From Serratia oryzae (GTDB lineage: Bacteria; Pseudomonadota; Gammaproteobacteria; Enterobacterales; Enterobacteriaceae), in contig NZ_MOXD01000001.1 of assembly GCF_001976145.1 (NCBI RefSeq), positions 62,001 through 126,000 of the forward strand: a stretch of 64,000 nucleotides of DNA. The letters run 5' to 3'. This document shows, piece by piece, positions 40,040 through 48,819 of the stretch (its first letter is position 1; each line of letters starts with the position of its first letter). Under the pieces are notes generated by a model. The model did no database searches, was not told where the DNA came from, and saw only the letters and a list, made by a program, of their open reading frames with translations. The translations under genes were made by a program, and so were the position numbers.

Positions 40040-40096
40040 GCCTTTCAGGCCAGTAGAGTGAAACCCCGAAAAAACCGATGATTGGATCCTATCCTG

Positions 40097-40990
40097 ATGC
40101 CTGCGTTATCCGTATCCCATAAAGCAACCTTGTTTGGCCTGCTGGCTATTGTGCTGTGGAGCAGCGTCGTCGGCCTGATCCGCAGCGTCAGCGAAGGGTT
40201 GGGGCCGGTAGGCGGCGCGGCGATGATCTACAGCGTGGGAACGTTGTTTTTGCTGGTGGTGATGGGGATCCCGAAACTGCGTGAATTTCCCCGCTCTTAT
40301 TTGATCGTTGGCAGCCTGCTGTTTGTGGCGTACGAGATTTGTCTTTCGCTGTCGTTGGGTTATGCCAGTAACCGTATGCAGGCCATTGAAGTGGGGATGA
40401 TCAACTATCTGTGGCCCTGCTTTACCGTGCTGATGGCGATCTTGTTTAACGGGCAGAAGGCCAGGTGGTGGGTGATCCCAGGATTATTGCTGTCACTGTT
40501 GGGCATTGGTTGGATCATGAGCGGTGATGGGGGCTGGTCAGCGGCACAAATGCTGGCGAATGTGCGCAGTAACCCGCTGAGTTATGCGCTGGCATTTAGC
40601 GGCGCGGTGATTTGGGCGGTTTATTGCAACGTTACCAAGAGAATTGCCCAAGGCAAGAATGCGGTGGTGCTGTTTATTACGCTGACTGCGTTGGCCCTGT
40701 GGCTGCAATATCCGTTCAGCAACGAAAGCGGTATGCATTTCACCCTGCCAGTCACCCTGGCGTTGCTGTCTGCCGGGATCGCCATGGGGGCGGGTTATGC
40801 GGCATGGAATGTCGGCATCCTGCACGGCAATATGACCTTACTGGCCACGGTGTCTTACTTCACGCCGGTGCTGTCGGCGGTATTTGCCGCCGTGGTTCTG
40901 AGCACTTCGTTGACCCTCAGTTTCTGGCAAGGAGTCGCGATGGTCACGACGGGGTCGCTGATTTGCTGGCGTGCCACGCGTGCAGGTTAA
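40097..40990 (+). CDS. yddG: Aromatic amino acid exporter YddG
   Basis: Drug/metabolite-transporter (EamA) family exporter of phenylalanine, tyrosine and tryptophan and some toxic analogues. Ten transmembrane segments fit the sequence, including KATLFGLLAIVLWSSVVGLI at the start, GLLLSLLGIGWIMSGDGG, and AAWNVGILHGNMTLLATVSY near the end; all align with E. coli YddG. The ATG at 40097 gives 297 residues (293 in E. coli); a TTG 15 bp upstream is possible. No strong ribosome-binding site is seen. Confidence 0.92.
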   Translation: MPALSVSHKATLFGLLAIVLWSSVVGLIRSVSEGLGPVGGAAMIYSVGTLFLLVVMGIPKLREFPRSYLIVGSLLFVAYEICLSLSLGYASNRMQAIEVGMINYLWPCFTVLMAILFNGQKARWWVIPGLLLSLLGIGWIMSGDGGWSAAQMLANVRSNPLSYALAFSGAVIWAVYCNVTKRIAQGKNAVVLFITLTALALWLQYPFSNESGMHFTLPVTLALLSAGIAMGAGYAAWNVGILHGNMTLLATVSYFTPVLSAVFAAVVLSTSLTLSFWQGVAMVTTGSLICWRATRAG

Positions 40991-41060
40991 CCCGATGATT
41001 CGCGAAGCAAGGGATTTCAGCTAATCTCAAATGAGGTGTTCTGCCTGAAGGAACGTGAAA

Positions 41061-41333
41061 ATGAGGAATGATATTCAGTTTATTCAGCAACCTGCGCTTG
41101 ATGGGCACAGCTTCAGTACCGGCGATATGGTGCGCCTGACCACCGCGAATCTTTTGCATGAATACCAGTTGGATGTGGTTATTCTGCGCCGTGACGATAA
41201 GCTGATTTATGGATCAGTGGTGGTCGCAGCACCCAAAACCGACATTCCGGTAGGGCGTTGGGAAATTGCTCAGGGGGACGAGGTGGTCTTCCGGCAGGAA
41301 AATATTGCCAAGGCGGTTCTCGGCGCCCGCTAA
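41061..41333 (+). CDS. Hypothetical protein, 90 residues
   Basis: A soluble-looking protein with no signal peptide or membrane segment and no recognised family. The visible pattern is mixed alpha/beta, with LDVVILRRDDKLIYGSVVVA and WEIAQGDEVVFRQENI. ATG 41061 was chosen because AAGGA lies 8 bp upstream; an in-frame GTG at 41055 is less well placed. The coding quality is good and an intrinsic terminator follows 33 bp after the stop, so the gene is very likely real. It stands 70 bp after yddG and may be co-transcribed with it. Confidence 0.7.
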   Translation: MRNDIQFIQQPALDGHSFSTGDMVRLTTANLLHEYQLDVVILRRDDKLIYGSVVVAAPKTDIPVGRWEIAQGDEVVFRQENIAKAVLGAR

Positions 41334-41696
41334 CTTCCCGTTTGAACCGTGTTTACTCTCGACTTAAAGCCGACCAGAACCGTCGGCTTTTTTATGCCAT
41401 TAAGCCGGCACCGGGTGAGTTTTCAGGCCTGTACGCAAATCGTGCTGATGATGTTTTAAAAATCACCTAATATGATGTCCATCACATTGAATGTGAATTT
41501 CAATGAAAAATAATTTTAAAAACGAGAGGGCAATCGATTACCTTAATGGCGAATAGTTCACTGGATCACAGATTCTTACACCCAGTGGTTTCTATAATGC
41601 GCGCGTCGTCCAGGCAGTAAGCTGCCGTTCGTCAAACCAGACTCATTGTCGTCTTTCTAACGGGCAGCAATCGCCCTTTAAGCATGTGGTAATAAA
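41334..41696. other. Intergenic region upstream of tsx
   Basis: Apart from the terminator at 41366, no gene is seen in these 363 bp. The stretch from 41450 is AT-rich with TCACATTGAATGTGA-type blocks near 41482-41497, suggestive of a CRP-binding region as expected for a tsx gene, but no full consensus site was found. Confidence 0.4.
41366..41396 (+). terminator. Intrinsic terminator after the 90-residue gene
   Basis: AAAGCCGAC/GTCGGCTTT stem with a 7-nt loop, followed by a T-run (TTTTTT in all). Confidence 0.9.
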
Positions 41697-42572
41697 ATGA
41701 AAAAAATCGCTCTCGCAGCAGGTGTGCTTCTCACTGTCTCTTACAGCACATCGTCAATGGCGGCCAGCAATGATAGCCAGTTCGTTTCGGATTGGTGGCA
41801 CCAGAGTGTCAACGTGGTGGGTAGCTACCATACTCGTTTTGGACCACAACTGAACAATGACGTGTATCTGGAGTATGAAGCTTTCACCAGGAAGGATTGG
41901 CTGGATTTTTACGGTTATGTCGATGTGCCAAAATTTTTTGGTACCGGCAATACGCCTAACCGGGGGATCTGGGACAACGGCTCACCGCTGTTTATGGAGA
42001 TTGAACCGCGTTTTTCGATCGACAAACTGACCGGTGCCGATCTGAGCTTCGGACCATTTAAAGAGTGGTATTTCGCCAACAACTATATCTATGACATGGG
42101 CCGCAACAGCGCATCACGCCAGAGCACCTGGTATATGGGGCTGGGAACGGATATCGAAACGGGCTTGCCTATCAGCCTGTCGATGAACATTTATGCTAAA
42201 TACCAATGGCAGAACTACGGTGCTGCGAATGAAGACAGCTGGGATGGCTATCGTTTCAAAGTGAAATACTTTGTGCCCCTGACCCAGATGTGGGGAGGGA
42301 ACCTGAACTATATCGGTTTCACCAACTTCGACTTTGGCTCCGATCTGGGTAAAAACGACTTCAGCGTCAATGGCCGCCAGGCGCGTACCAGCAATTCTAT
42401 CGCTTCCAGCCACGTTCTGGCGCTGAATTACGATCACTGGCATTACTCGTTCGTCGCCCGTTACTTCCATAACGGTGGTCAATGGCAGGACGGGGTTGAT
42501 ATCGGTACACCGCAGGGCCCAATCAAATCTACCGGCTGGGGTTACTACGCGGTTGTCGGTTATAACTTCTGA
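41697..42572 (+). CDS. tsx: Nucleoside-specific channel-forming protein Tsx
   Basis: Outer-membrane beta-barrel channel for nucleosides, and phage or colicin receptor in E. coli. A signal peptide ([20 protein letters not shown], cleaved after SMA) precedes a mature protein that starts with a Tsx-like region ([19 protein letters not shown]). Alternating aromatic strands fill the rest and the C-terminal phenylalanine needed for barrel assembly is present (YYAVVGYNF). Length 291, close to E. coli at 294. Monocistronic, with a terminator downstream. Confidence 0.93.
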   Translation: MKKIALAAGVLLTVSYSTSSMAASNDSQFVSDWWHQSVNVVGSYHTRFGPQLNNDVYLEYEAFTRKDWLDFYGYVDVPKFFGTGNTPNRGIWDNGSPLFMEIEPRFSIDKLTGADLSFGPFKEWYFANNYIYDMGRNSASRQSTWYMGLGTDIETGLPISLSMNIYAKYQWQNYGAANEDSWDGYRFKVKYFVPLTQMWGGNLNYIGFTNFDFGSDLGKNDFSVNGRQARTSNSIASSHVLALNYDHWHYSFVARYFHNGGQWQDGVDIGTPQGPIKSTGWGYYAVVGYNF

Positions 42573-42593
42573 TTTTCCGTGGTATCAAACAGT

Positions 42594-42621
42594 AAAAAAC
42601 CCCGTTCAAACGGGGTTTTTT
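42594..42621. terminator. Bidirectional terminator after tsx
   Basis: AAAAAACCCCGTT-CAAACGGGGTTTTTT: a GC-rich stem with A and T runs on both sides, between tsx and the convergent small gene at 42642. Confidence 0.92.
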
Positions 42622-42641
42622 ATGTCCATTACAATGTCGAA

Positions 42642-42809
42642 TCAGCCGGGTAAATGTTTAACCGGCATGACCAATTTCCCTTTGATGACATAACACTCAT
42701 TATTGATCCATTTGAGTATTTGATCACGGCTCACCCCTTCAGATCGTGCATAGCGATAGAGATCGCCATTGAAGTATCGCGTGATATATTCCATAAGGGT
42801 CATTTGCAT
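42642..42809 (-). CDS. Small hypothetical protein, 55 residues
   Basis: ATG 42809 has AGGAG 8 bp upstream and opens a 55-codon frame (MQMTLMEYITRYFNGDLYRY...). It is mostly helical, with a segment YARSEGVSRDQILKWINNE that resembles a helix-turn-helix and a short basic strand VIKGKLVMPVK. It could be a small DNA-binding or Cro-like protein, but no family is assigned. It is convergent with tsx and uses the reverse side of the same terminator. Confidence 0.65.
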   Translation of the reverse strand: MQMTLMEYITRYFNGDLYRYARSEGVSRDQILKWINNECYVIKGKLVMPVKHLPG

Positions 42810-42938
42810 GGCTGTAACTCCTGAACGCCCACCCGTTGCCAGCCTGGCCACCGCGGGAGGTTAAGGTTTGTGAAGGTAAAACTTAAGTTATTACTAATAA
42901 AAGCTCAATAAAAAGCACGAAAAATAACGATAGACTAT

Positions 42939-42966
42939 AAAAAGAAATCCCGCACGGGAAGGCGGG
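42939..42966 (-). terminator. Intrinsic terminator, minus strand
   Basis: CCCGC/GCGGG stem followed on the minus strand by ATTTCTTTTT. It would end transcripts coming from the small ORF at 43035 or from the 43.2-kb gene. Confidence 0.6.
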
Positions 42967-43034
42967 AAATAATGCGTATTATCATTTTTAGATAACATAA
43001 AATGGTATTTTGAGGTGCAACGAAAAAGAGCACG

Positions 43035-43151
43035 CTAACTCTTTTTGTGACCGCCACAAGGTACTGGATGGCCTATTTTGCTGCAAGCGAAACCTGCGGC
43101 TTTCCTTCGGTTTTTATGAGCTGTGATGTGGTCTGGGTGTTTTTTCAGCAT
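43035..43151 (-). CDS. Possible 38-residue basic peptide
   Basis: ATG 43151 opens a 38-codon frame (MLKKHPDHITAHKNRRKAAG, then a tail with two cysteines in PVPCGGHKKS). It is basic and histidine-rich, and its stop codon lies inside an A/T stem (AAAAAGAG/CTCTTTTT) that looks like a terminator. No clear ribosome-binding site is visible and no family is recognised. It may be a real tiny gene or chance. Confidence 0.3.
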   Translation of the reverse strand: MLKKHPDHITAHKNRRKAAGFACSKIGHPVPCGGHKKS

Positions 43152-43247
43152 TCGAGCATTAATAATCACTGTGAATATAAGGTGCCGTACCGCGGGTGAG
43201 AACAGGGCACCTGGCGCTCAGGTTAAAGGTGCACGCTGATGTCGCGT

Positions 43248-43460
43248 TTAAAGGTTAATACCCGGGCTGCGGTTGGCGATCAGCTCCACGCTGTAACCAC
43301 GAAAATGCAGGCCGGCCAATCCCGCACAGATCTCTGCTTGAGTGGGGCTGCTGTCAAACAGGGTAATAGCCCCACCGGGTTCGCCTGCTCTTTGCCAGTC
43401 GGCCAGCAGCCGGGTGGCCACGGTCTGCGCAGCGCGCCGGTTGAGCGGGGTGTCAAACAT
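43248..43460 (-). CDS. Hypothetical protein, 70 residues
   Basis: ATG 43460 is 5 bp after GGAGG, an excellent ribosome-binding site. The 70-residue product starts MFDTPLNRRAAQTVATRLLA and continues with FDSSPTQAEICAGLAGLHFR, predicted soluble and helical. No family was recognised. It lies beyond the 3' end of hutG on the same strand with a gap of about 280 bp, so it need not belong to the hut cluster. Confidence 0.6.
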   Translation of the reverse strand: MFDTPLNRRAAQTVATRLLADWQRAGEPGGAITLFDSSPTQAEICAGLAGLHFRGYSVELIANRSPGINL

Positions 43461-43741
43461 AGTTGCCTCCAGAGCGGATGATGATTCCCGTTTGGCTCCA
43501 GGTAGCGGAATACGCAGGTCTGAACCCGATCTGAAGCGCGTCGGATTTTGTCGCGTACGGCAACACGCGTAGGCCACTGTTTTGTGCGCTGTGTCGATGG
43601 GGGCGTTATCTTTCCGTCAACATTGCAAGGTAGTACACAAATCCTAGTGATAACAACAGATTCAGAAAAACGGTCGGGCGCTGGGTAATGGATGATACGT
43701 AACAGCGTCGGCGCATCAGGTGCACCGACGCTGAAAGAGGG

Positions 43742-44542
43742 CTAAGCCTGCTGTTCACCCCAGGCCAGCATGCTTTCAACCATCTGCTGCAGCAGGCGCT
43801 GTAGCGGCGCGGCGCGCGTGGCGTCGAAGGCAAACGGAAACTGTTCTGACATGTAATTGACCTGTGCCAGCTCCAACTGCACCGCATGCTGTTTTTCCTG
43901 CGGCTGGCCATAGGCACGGGTGATGTAACCGCCCTTGAAGCGCCCGTTGAGCACATGGGTAAATCGCTGTTGCTGTTCACAACAGGCGATCAAGCGATCG
44001 CTCATGGCACTGGCGCAACTGGCACCGCTGTTGGTCCCCAGGTTGAGATCCGGCAGCTTGCCGTCAAACAGCCGCGGTATGACGGAAGCGATAGAGTGGG
44101 CATCAAACAGCAGTGCATAGCCGTGTTGGGCTTTCAGGCGCGCCAGTTCGTGTTGCAGCTGCTGGTGATAAGGCTGCCAGAGGGCTTGCAGATAGCCCGC
44201 CCGTTCTTCGTCGCTGGGGGCAAGATCGGGCAGAAAACTCGGGCGGCCATCGAACAGCACATCCGGGAACAGGCCGGTGGTAGCGGTGGTGTAGAGCGGT
44301 TTGTCGTCTGCAGGACGGTTAAGATCGATCACAAAGCGCGAATAGTTTCCGATCAACATACTGGCCCCCATCTTGCGGGCGAAATCGTACAACCGGGGAA
44401 TATGCCAATCGGTGTCCGGCAACGGGCGCGCTTCGTCGGTCAAACCGCGCTCAACGGCTGGCGTCAGCCGGGTACCAGCATGGGGAATGCTGATCAACAG
44501 CGGCAGGTTACCGCTCTGGAACTCAAAGGGATCGCGAATCAT
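43742..44542 (-). CDS. hutG: N-formylglutamate deformylase
   Basis: Zinc-dependent hydrolase that splits N-formylglutamate to glutamate and formate, the final step of the five-step histidine degradation route. The N-terminal motif [14 protein letters not shown] carries a metal-binding histidine, and [28 protein letters not shown] and the C-terminal [11 protein letters not shown] fit the N-formylglutamate amidohydrolase family. Length 266. Its ATG overlaps the hutI stop by 4 bp. A strong hairpin (CAGCGTCGG/CCGACGCTG, 43699-43731) follows on the minus strand. Confidence 0.93.
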   Translation of the reverse strand: MIRDPFEFQSGNLPLLISIPHAGTRLTPAVERGLTDEARPLPDTDWHIPRLYDFARKMGASMLIGNYSRFVIDLNRPADDKPLYTTATTGLFPDVLFDGRPSFLPDLAPSDEERAGYLQALWQPYHQQLQHELARLKAQHGYALLFDAHSIASVIPRLFDGKLPDLNLGTNSGASCASAMSDRLIACCEQQQRFTHVLNGRFKGGYITRAYGQPQEKQHAVQLELAQVNYMSEQFPFAFDATRAAPLQRLLQQMVESMLAWGEQQA

Positions 44543-45759
44543 TGACGTATTTCTCCTCGGAAAATCACCGTGCAGGGCAGTTGGCCGCCCAACCAGTAGG
44601 CCAGTTCTGCCGGGCGGGCAAGCGGCCAGTGAACAAAGTCAGCCACCTTACCCACCTCCAGCGAACCATGGCTTGCCTGCAAGCCCAGCGCTTTGGCGGC
44701 ATGCAGCGTCACACCGGCCAGCGCTTCCTCCGGCGTCAGGCGGAACAGCGTACAGGCCATATTGATCATCAGGCGTAATGACAGCGCAGGCGAGGTTCCG
44801 GGGTTGGCATCGCTGGCGATCGCCATCGGTACGCCGTGTTTACGGAACAGATCGACCGGCGGGCATTGGGTTTCACGCAGCAGGTAATAAGCGCCCGGCA
44901 GCAGGACCGCCACTGTGCCCGAGGCGGCCATGGCGGCAGCGTCTTCTGCGCTGGCGTATTCGAGATGATCGGCCGAAAGAGCGTGATGGCGCGCGGCCAA
45001 CGAGCTCCCCCCGAGGGCGGAGAGCTGCTCGGCGTGTAATTTGACCGGCAAACCTGCCTGTTCAGCAGCCTGAAACACGCGTTCGACCTGGGCTGTGGAA
45101 AACGCCAGATGCTCGCAGAAGGCGTCTACCGCGTCCGCCAGGCCCGCTGCCGCCGCTTCTGGGATGATGGTTTGGCAGACCAGATCGATGTAATCATCGG
45201 CCCGCCCGGCGTATTCCGGCGGCAAGGCATGCGCCGCCAGGCAGGTGGTTTTCACTTCAACCGGTAACCGTTCGCCTAGCTGACGTGCCACGCGCAGCAT
45301 CTTCAGCTCGCTGTGCGGCGTTAGGCCATAACCGGATTTGATCTCTACGCAGGTTACGCCTTCCGCCAGCAGCGGCCGCAGGCGAAACAGCGCCTGCTCA
45401 AGTAATTGTGTTTCTTCAGCGTCACGCGTTGCTTTTACCGTGGAGATAATGCCACCGCCTTGTGCGGCGATTTCCGCATAGCTTACGCCATTTAAACGCT
45501 GTTCGAATTCACCGCTGCGGTTGCCGCCAAAGACCAGATGCGTGTGGCAATCGATCAGGCCAGGGGTAATGATCCCGCCGTCAAAATGCACCGTTTTAGC
45601 CGCCGCCAACACCGGCATGGTGGCCTCTTCACCCATCCAGACAATCTTGCCGTCGCGCACGGCGATCGCGCCATTGCTAATGATGTGATATTTGCCGTCG
45701 CGCATGGTGACAATATCGGCGCCGTGCCACAGGCTGTCGCAGTGGATCTCAGACGTCAT
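44539..45759 (-). CDS. hutI: Imidazolonepropionase
   Basis: Amidohydrolase that opens 4-imidazolone-5-propionate to N-formimino-glutamate. Metal ligands are visible in [13 protein letters not shown] (HxH, near residue 72), the lysine region [17 protein letters not shown], and the aspartate in [14 protein letters not shown] 45759 gives 406 residues ([13 protein letters not shown]); 11 codons upstream are in frame but include no site. hutG follows in the same operon. A palindromic HutC operator sits 22-33 bp upstream of the start codon. Confidence 0.95.
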   Translation of the reverse strand: MTSEIHCDSLWHGADIVTMRDGKYHIISNGAIAVRDGKIVWMGEEATMPVLAAAKTVHFDGGIITPGLIDCHTHLVFGGNRSGEFEQRLNGVSYAEIAAQGGGIISTVKATRDAEETQLLEQALFRLRPLLAEGVTCVEIKSGYGLTPHSELKMLRVARQLGERLPVEVKTTCLAAHALPPEYAGRADDYIDLVCQTIIPEAAAAGLADAVDAFCEHLAFSTAQVERVFQAAEQAGLPVKLHAEQLSALGGSSLAARHHALSADHLEYASAEDAAAMAASGTVAVLLPGAYYLLRETQCPPVDLFRKHGVPMAIASDANPGTSPALSLRLMINMACTLFRLTPEEALAGVTLHAAKALGLQASHGSLEVGKVADFVHWPLARPAELAYWLGGQLPCTVIFRGEIRQ

Positions 45760-45780
45760 GGTGTTCCCGCTCCCACATGG

Positions 45781-45792
45781 TTGTATATACAA
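45781..45792. promoter_or_regulatory. HutC operator upstream of hutI
   Basis: Perfect 12-bp palindrome TTGTATATACAA. The TGTATATACA core agrees with HutC sites recalled from Pseudomonas and enterics. It lies immediately upstream of hutI. Confidence 0.75.
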
Positions 45793-45899
45793 TTAAAACC
45801 AAGCTAGCGCATTCGTCAGGCTGCGACAAGAGAGGGGATAAAATTTGTTATGAGAATGTGATAACGCACGCAGCGGGGCCGAGCTTGCCCCGCCGAGGT

Positions 45900-46655
45900 T
45901 CAGACCTGATTAGTAAAACGGCCAAACAGCTGGTAGCGGCTGCCCGGGTACAGCAAACGCGCGGAAGTCACCACCGTTTTGCCTGACCAGGTGCGGCGAT
46001 GGATCAGCAGACCCGGCTCATGGTCTTCCAACTGCAGCAGTTCACGTTCGCGCCGCGTGGGCATCACGGCTTCTACGATGTGCTCACCGGCGGTCAGCGG
46101 GGCGGCCTGGGTCAGATAAATATAGGGAGTGACCTGATCGAAATCCTGCTTCATGTAATCCGGTGCTACCAGTGGATTAACGCAGCGATCTTCTATCTGC
46201 ACCGGGACGCCATTCTCGTAATGCACAATCTGCGAGTAAAACAGCGGCTGGCCAGGCTGAATACCCAACGCAGTGGCTTCTTCATCGCTTGCCGGGCGGG
46301 CTTTCAGCTCCAGGATTTTGCTGCTGTGGTGGTGGCCGCGTGCGGCAATTTCGTCGGCAATATTGTGCACTTCCAGCAAGGCGGTGTGCGCTTTCGCTTC
46401 GGCGACAAAGGTGCCAACCCCCTGCATGCGGATCAAAAAACCTTCGCTGGTCAGTTCGCGCAAGGCGCGGTTGATGGTCATACGGCTGACGCCGAGTTCG
46501 GCCACCAGTTCACTTTCAGAGGGAACGCGCTGGTGTGGTTGCCAGTGGCCCGCGCGAATTTGGCTCACTATCGCTTGTTTGACCCGTTGATAGATCGGGG
46601 CAGGTGTGTCGCTCATTGCGGCAGCCAGTTGTAGCACGGTCTGTTGATCTACCAC
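45900..46655 (-). CDS. hutC: Histidine utilisation repressor HutC
   Basis: GntR/HutC-family repressor induced by urocanate. The N-terminal winged helix (IYQRVKQAIVSQIRAGHW, then SELVAELGVSRMTINRALRE) recognises the operator; the C-terminal UTRA domain (about residues 90-245) binds the ligand. A GTG start at 46655 is preceded by GAGG at 8 bp and gives 251 residues; an ATG at 46616 (MSDTPAPIYQRV) has no such site. It is transcribed away from hutF, and operator-like palindromes lie on both sides of it. Confidence 0.92.
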   Translation of the reverse strand: MVDQQTVLQLAAAMSDTPAPIYQRVKQAIVSQIRAGHWQPHQRVPSESELVAELGVSRMTINRALRELTSEGFLIRMQGVGTFVAEAKAHTALLEVHNIADEIAARGHHHSSKILELKARPASDEEATALGIQPGQPLFYSQIVHYENGVPVQIEDRCVNPLVAPDYMKQDFDQVTPYIYLTQAAPLTAGEHIVEAVMPTRRERELLQLEDHEPGLLIHRRTWSGKTVVTSARLLYPGSRYQLFGRFTNQV

Positions 46656-46720
46656 GACGTTAACCTCGTCAAATAAAAAAATAATAACATCAGTTTACTG
46701 TTGATGTCGGCATATGTATA

Positions 46721-46730
46721 TGTATATACA
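46721..46730. promoter_or_regulatory. HutC operator between hutC and hutF
   Basis: TGTATATACA, with a second overlapping half CATATGTATATG on its left. It lies between the divergent hutC and hutF genes and could repress both, giving autoregulation. Confidence 0.7.
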
Positions 46731-46831
46731 AGTAGGGCCAGTTCACCCAATGAGTGATATTGGTTCACAAATTTTTTACGTATGCGCCTGCCGCGCTTTC
46801 TTAGCTGTTACACCTACTTTGGAATACTGCT

Positions 46832-48202
46832 ATGCCTGCTTACTTTGCTCCTCGCGCACTGCTCCCATCCGGTTGGGCTCACAACGTGCGGCTCGATGTT
46901 GATGCGCACGGCCAACTGACCCAGATCACTCCGAATGCCGAACCTACCGGCTGCCAGCGTTTGCACGGTGACGTGGTGCCGGGTATGCCAAACCTGCATT
47001 CGCATGCTTTCCAGCGTGCGATGGCTGGGTTGGCCGAGGTGGCAGGCGATCCGCAAGACAGTTTCTGGACCTGGCGCGATCTGATGTACCGCCTGGTGCA
47101 GCGCTTAACCCCAGAGCAGGTTGAGGTGATAGCCCGTCAACTGTATATCGAAATGCTCAAGGGCGGCTATACCCAGGTGGCAGAGTTTCATTATTTGCAC
47201 CATGCGCCAGACGGTAAAGCCTATGTCGATCGCGGTGAAATGACCGGCCGCCTCAGCCGGGCGGCACAACAGGCGGGGATTGGCATGACGCTGCTGCCGG
47301 TGCTCTATAGCTATGCCGGTTTTGGCGCTCAGCCCGCGCAAGCGGGGCAAAAACGCTTTATCCAGGATGTGGAGAGTTATCTGGCACAGCAGCAGACCAT
47401 CGCCCGCCAGCTCGCGGCGCAGCCGTTGCAGAACCACGGTGTGTGTTTCCATTCGCTGCGTGCGGTCGAACTTGGCCAGATGCAACAGGTGTTAGCTGCG
47501 TCCGATCAGCATTTGCCAGTGCATATTCATATTGCGGAGCAGCAGAAAGAGGTCAATGACTGCCTGGCGTGGAGCGGCCAACGGCCAGTTGCCTGGCTGT
47601 ATGAACATTTGCCGGTGACAAGCCGCTGGTGCCTGGTGCACGCCACCCATCTGGATCGTGAAGAGTTGGAGCAACTGGCGCGTAGCAAAGCGGTGGCCGG
47701 GCTGTGCTTAACCACCGAAGCCAACTTGGGTGACGGCATCTTCCCTGGCGATAGCTATCTGCACCACCAGGGGCGGTGGGGCATTGGTTCCGACAGCCAT
47801 GTTTCATTGAGCGTGGTGGAAGAGTTGCGCTGGTTTGAATATGGTCAACGGCTGCGCGATCAGCGCCGTAATCGGCTGACCACGCCGGAACAGCCAGCGG
47901 TGGGCGATGTGCTCTATCAACAGGCGTTACAGGGTGGCGCACAGGCCTGTGGTACGGCGATCGGCCAACTGGCGGTGGGATATCGCGCCGACTGGCTGGT
48001 GCTGGACGGCGACGATCCTTATCTGGCGGCGGCAGCGGAGGCTTCCATCCTCAACCGCTGGCTGTTTGCCGGCGGCAAAGAACAGATCCGCGACGTTTTT
48101 GTCGCTGGCCGCCAGGTGATCGAACAGGGGCGCCATGCGCTACAACAGCAAAGCAGCGCCGAGTTTCTGCAAGTGCTGAAAACCTTCCAGCAGGAGGCAT
48201 GA
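46832..48202 (+). CDS. hutF: Formimidoylglutamate deiminase
   Basis: Amidohydrolase that converts N-formimino-glutamate to N-formylglutamate, the substrate of HutG. Metal-site motifs are GMPNLHSHAFQRAMAG (HxH, near residue 58), HIHIAEQQKEV, LVHATHLD and GSDSHVSLS. Length 456, the family length. With HutG it defines the five-step route, known in Pseudomonas, that yields formate and no formamide. ATG follows GGAATACTGCT, a weak site. The 3' end overlaps hutD. Confidence 0.95.
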   Translation: MPAYFAPRALLPSGWAHNVRLDVDAHGQLTQITPNAEPTGCQRLHGDVVPGMPNLHSHAFQRAMAGLAEVAGDPQDSFWTWRDLMYRLVQRLTPEQVEVIARQLYIEMLKGGYTQVAEFHYLHHAPDGKAYVDRGEMTGRLSRAAQQAGIGMTLLPVLYSYAGFGAQPAQAGQKRFIQDVESYLAQQQTIARQLAAQPLQNHGVCFHSLRAVELGQMQQVLAASDQHLPVHIHIAEQQKEVNDCLAWSGQRPVAWLYEHLPVTSRWCLVHATHLDREELEQLARSKAVAGLCLTTEANLGDGIFPGDSYLHHQGRWGIGSDSHVSLSVVEELRWFEYGQRLRDQRRNRLTTPEQPAVGDVLYQQALQGGAQACGTAIGQLAVGYRADWLVLDGDDPYLAAAAEASILNRWLFAGGKEQIRDVFVAGRQVIEQGRHALQQQSSAEFLQVLKTFQQEA

Positions 48203-48762
48203 TGAACCTGAACCGTTTCGATTTTGCCAGCCTGTTGGTTAGCCCGTGGCGCAACGGCGGTGGTGAAACCCGTGAAATCACCAGCCAGCCGCCGGGCAAG
48301 GCCGATTTTGATTGGCGCGCCAGCATCGCGACGATTGCGCAAGATGGCCCGTTCTCAGCTTTCCAGGGTATCGATCGCTCCATCACTTTGCTGGAAGGCG
48401 ATGGCGTGCATCTGCGCAGCGCGGGCCTGATCGATCACCGCTTGCAGCATGTGGGGGAGCCGTTCGCCTTTTCCGGTGATGCGGCGCTGGAGGCGTTTCT
48501 GCTCGGAGGCAACAGCCAGGATTTCAATATTATGACGCGGCGCGGACGCTGTAGCGCCGATGTGCAGCGTATCACGGCGGAAACGATCGCCCCGGCGTGG
48601 CATGCGGGCGTGCTGTACGTGTTGCAGGGCGAGTGGCAACTGGAGGACGGCAGTTGGTTGGGGCAACGCGAGGGCTGCTGGTGGCAACCGCAACAGCGTG
48701 CGCTGCGTTTTTCGCCACGCGAAGGGGCCGTTGCGCTGTGGGCAGAGATCACTGCCCGCTAG
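48202..48762 (+). CDS. hutD: HutD/Ves family protein
   Basis: Cupin-like protein of the HutD/Ves family; in Pseudomonas HutD is thought to limit hut expression, but its biochemical activity is unknown. Recognisable pieces: LLVSPWRNGGGETREITSQP near the N-terminus, FSAFQGIDRSITLLEGDG and FNIMTRRGRCSADVQRI. The second ATG (48202) lies 4 bp after AGGAGG and its first base is the last base of the hutF stop (TGATG); the ATG at 48199 overlaps that site. About 186 residues. Coupled to hutF. Confidence 0.9.
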   Translation: MNLNRFDFASLLVSPWRNGGGETREITSQPPGKADFDWRASIATIAQDGPFSAFQGIDRSITLLEGDGVHLRSAGLIDHRLQHVGEPFAFSGDAALEAFLLGGNSQDFNIMTRRGRCSADVQRITAETIAPAWHAGVLYVLQGEWQLEDGSWLGQREGCWWQPQQRALRFSPREGAVALWAEITAR

Positions 48763-48819
48763 AGTCTGCGCTTAAGTTATGGGATTATCAGGCTTTCTAT
48801 CCCAGACAGAGAAGGGCGC

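Noticed and set aside
41482-41505. Possible CRP site upstream of tsx
   Set aside because: TCACA and TGTGA half-sites occur but with wrong spacing or orientation for a standard CRP box; not listed as a site.
43606-43741. 36-codon hydrophobic frame after hutG (MRRRCYVSSITQ...)
   Set aside because: Its start lies in the loop of the strong hutG hairpin and it lacks a ribosome-binding site; a chance frame is more likely.
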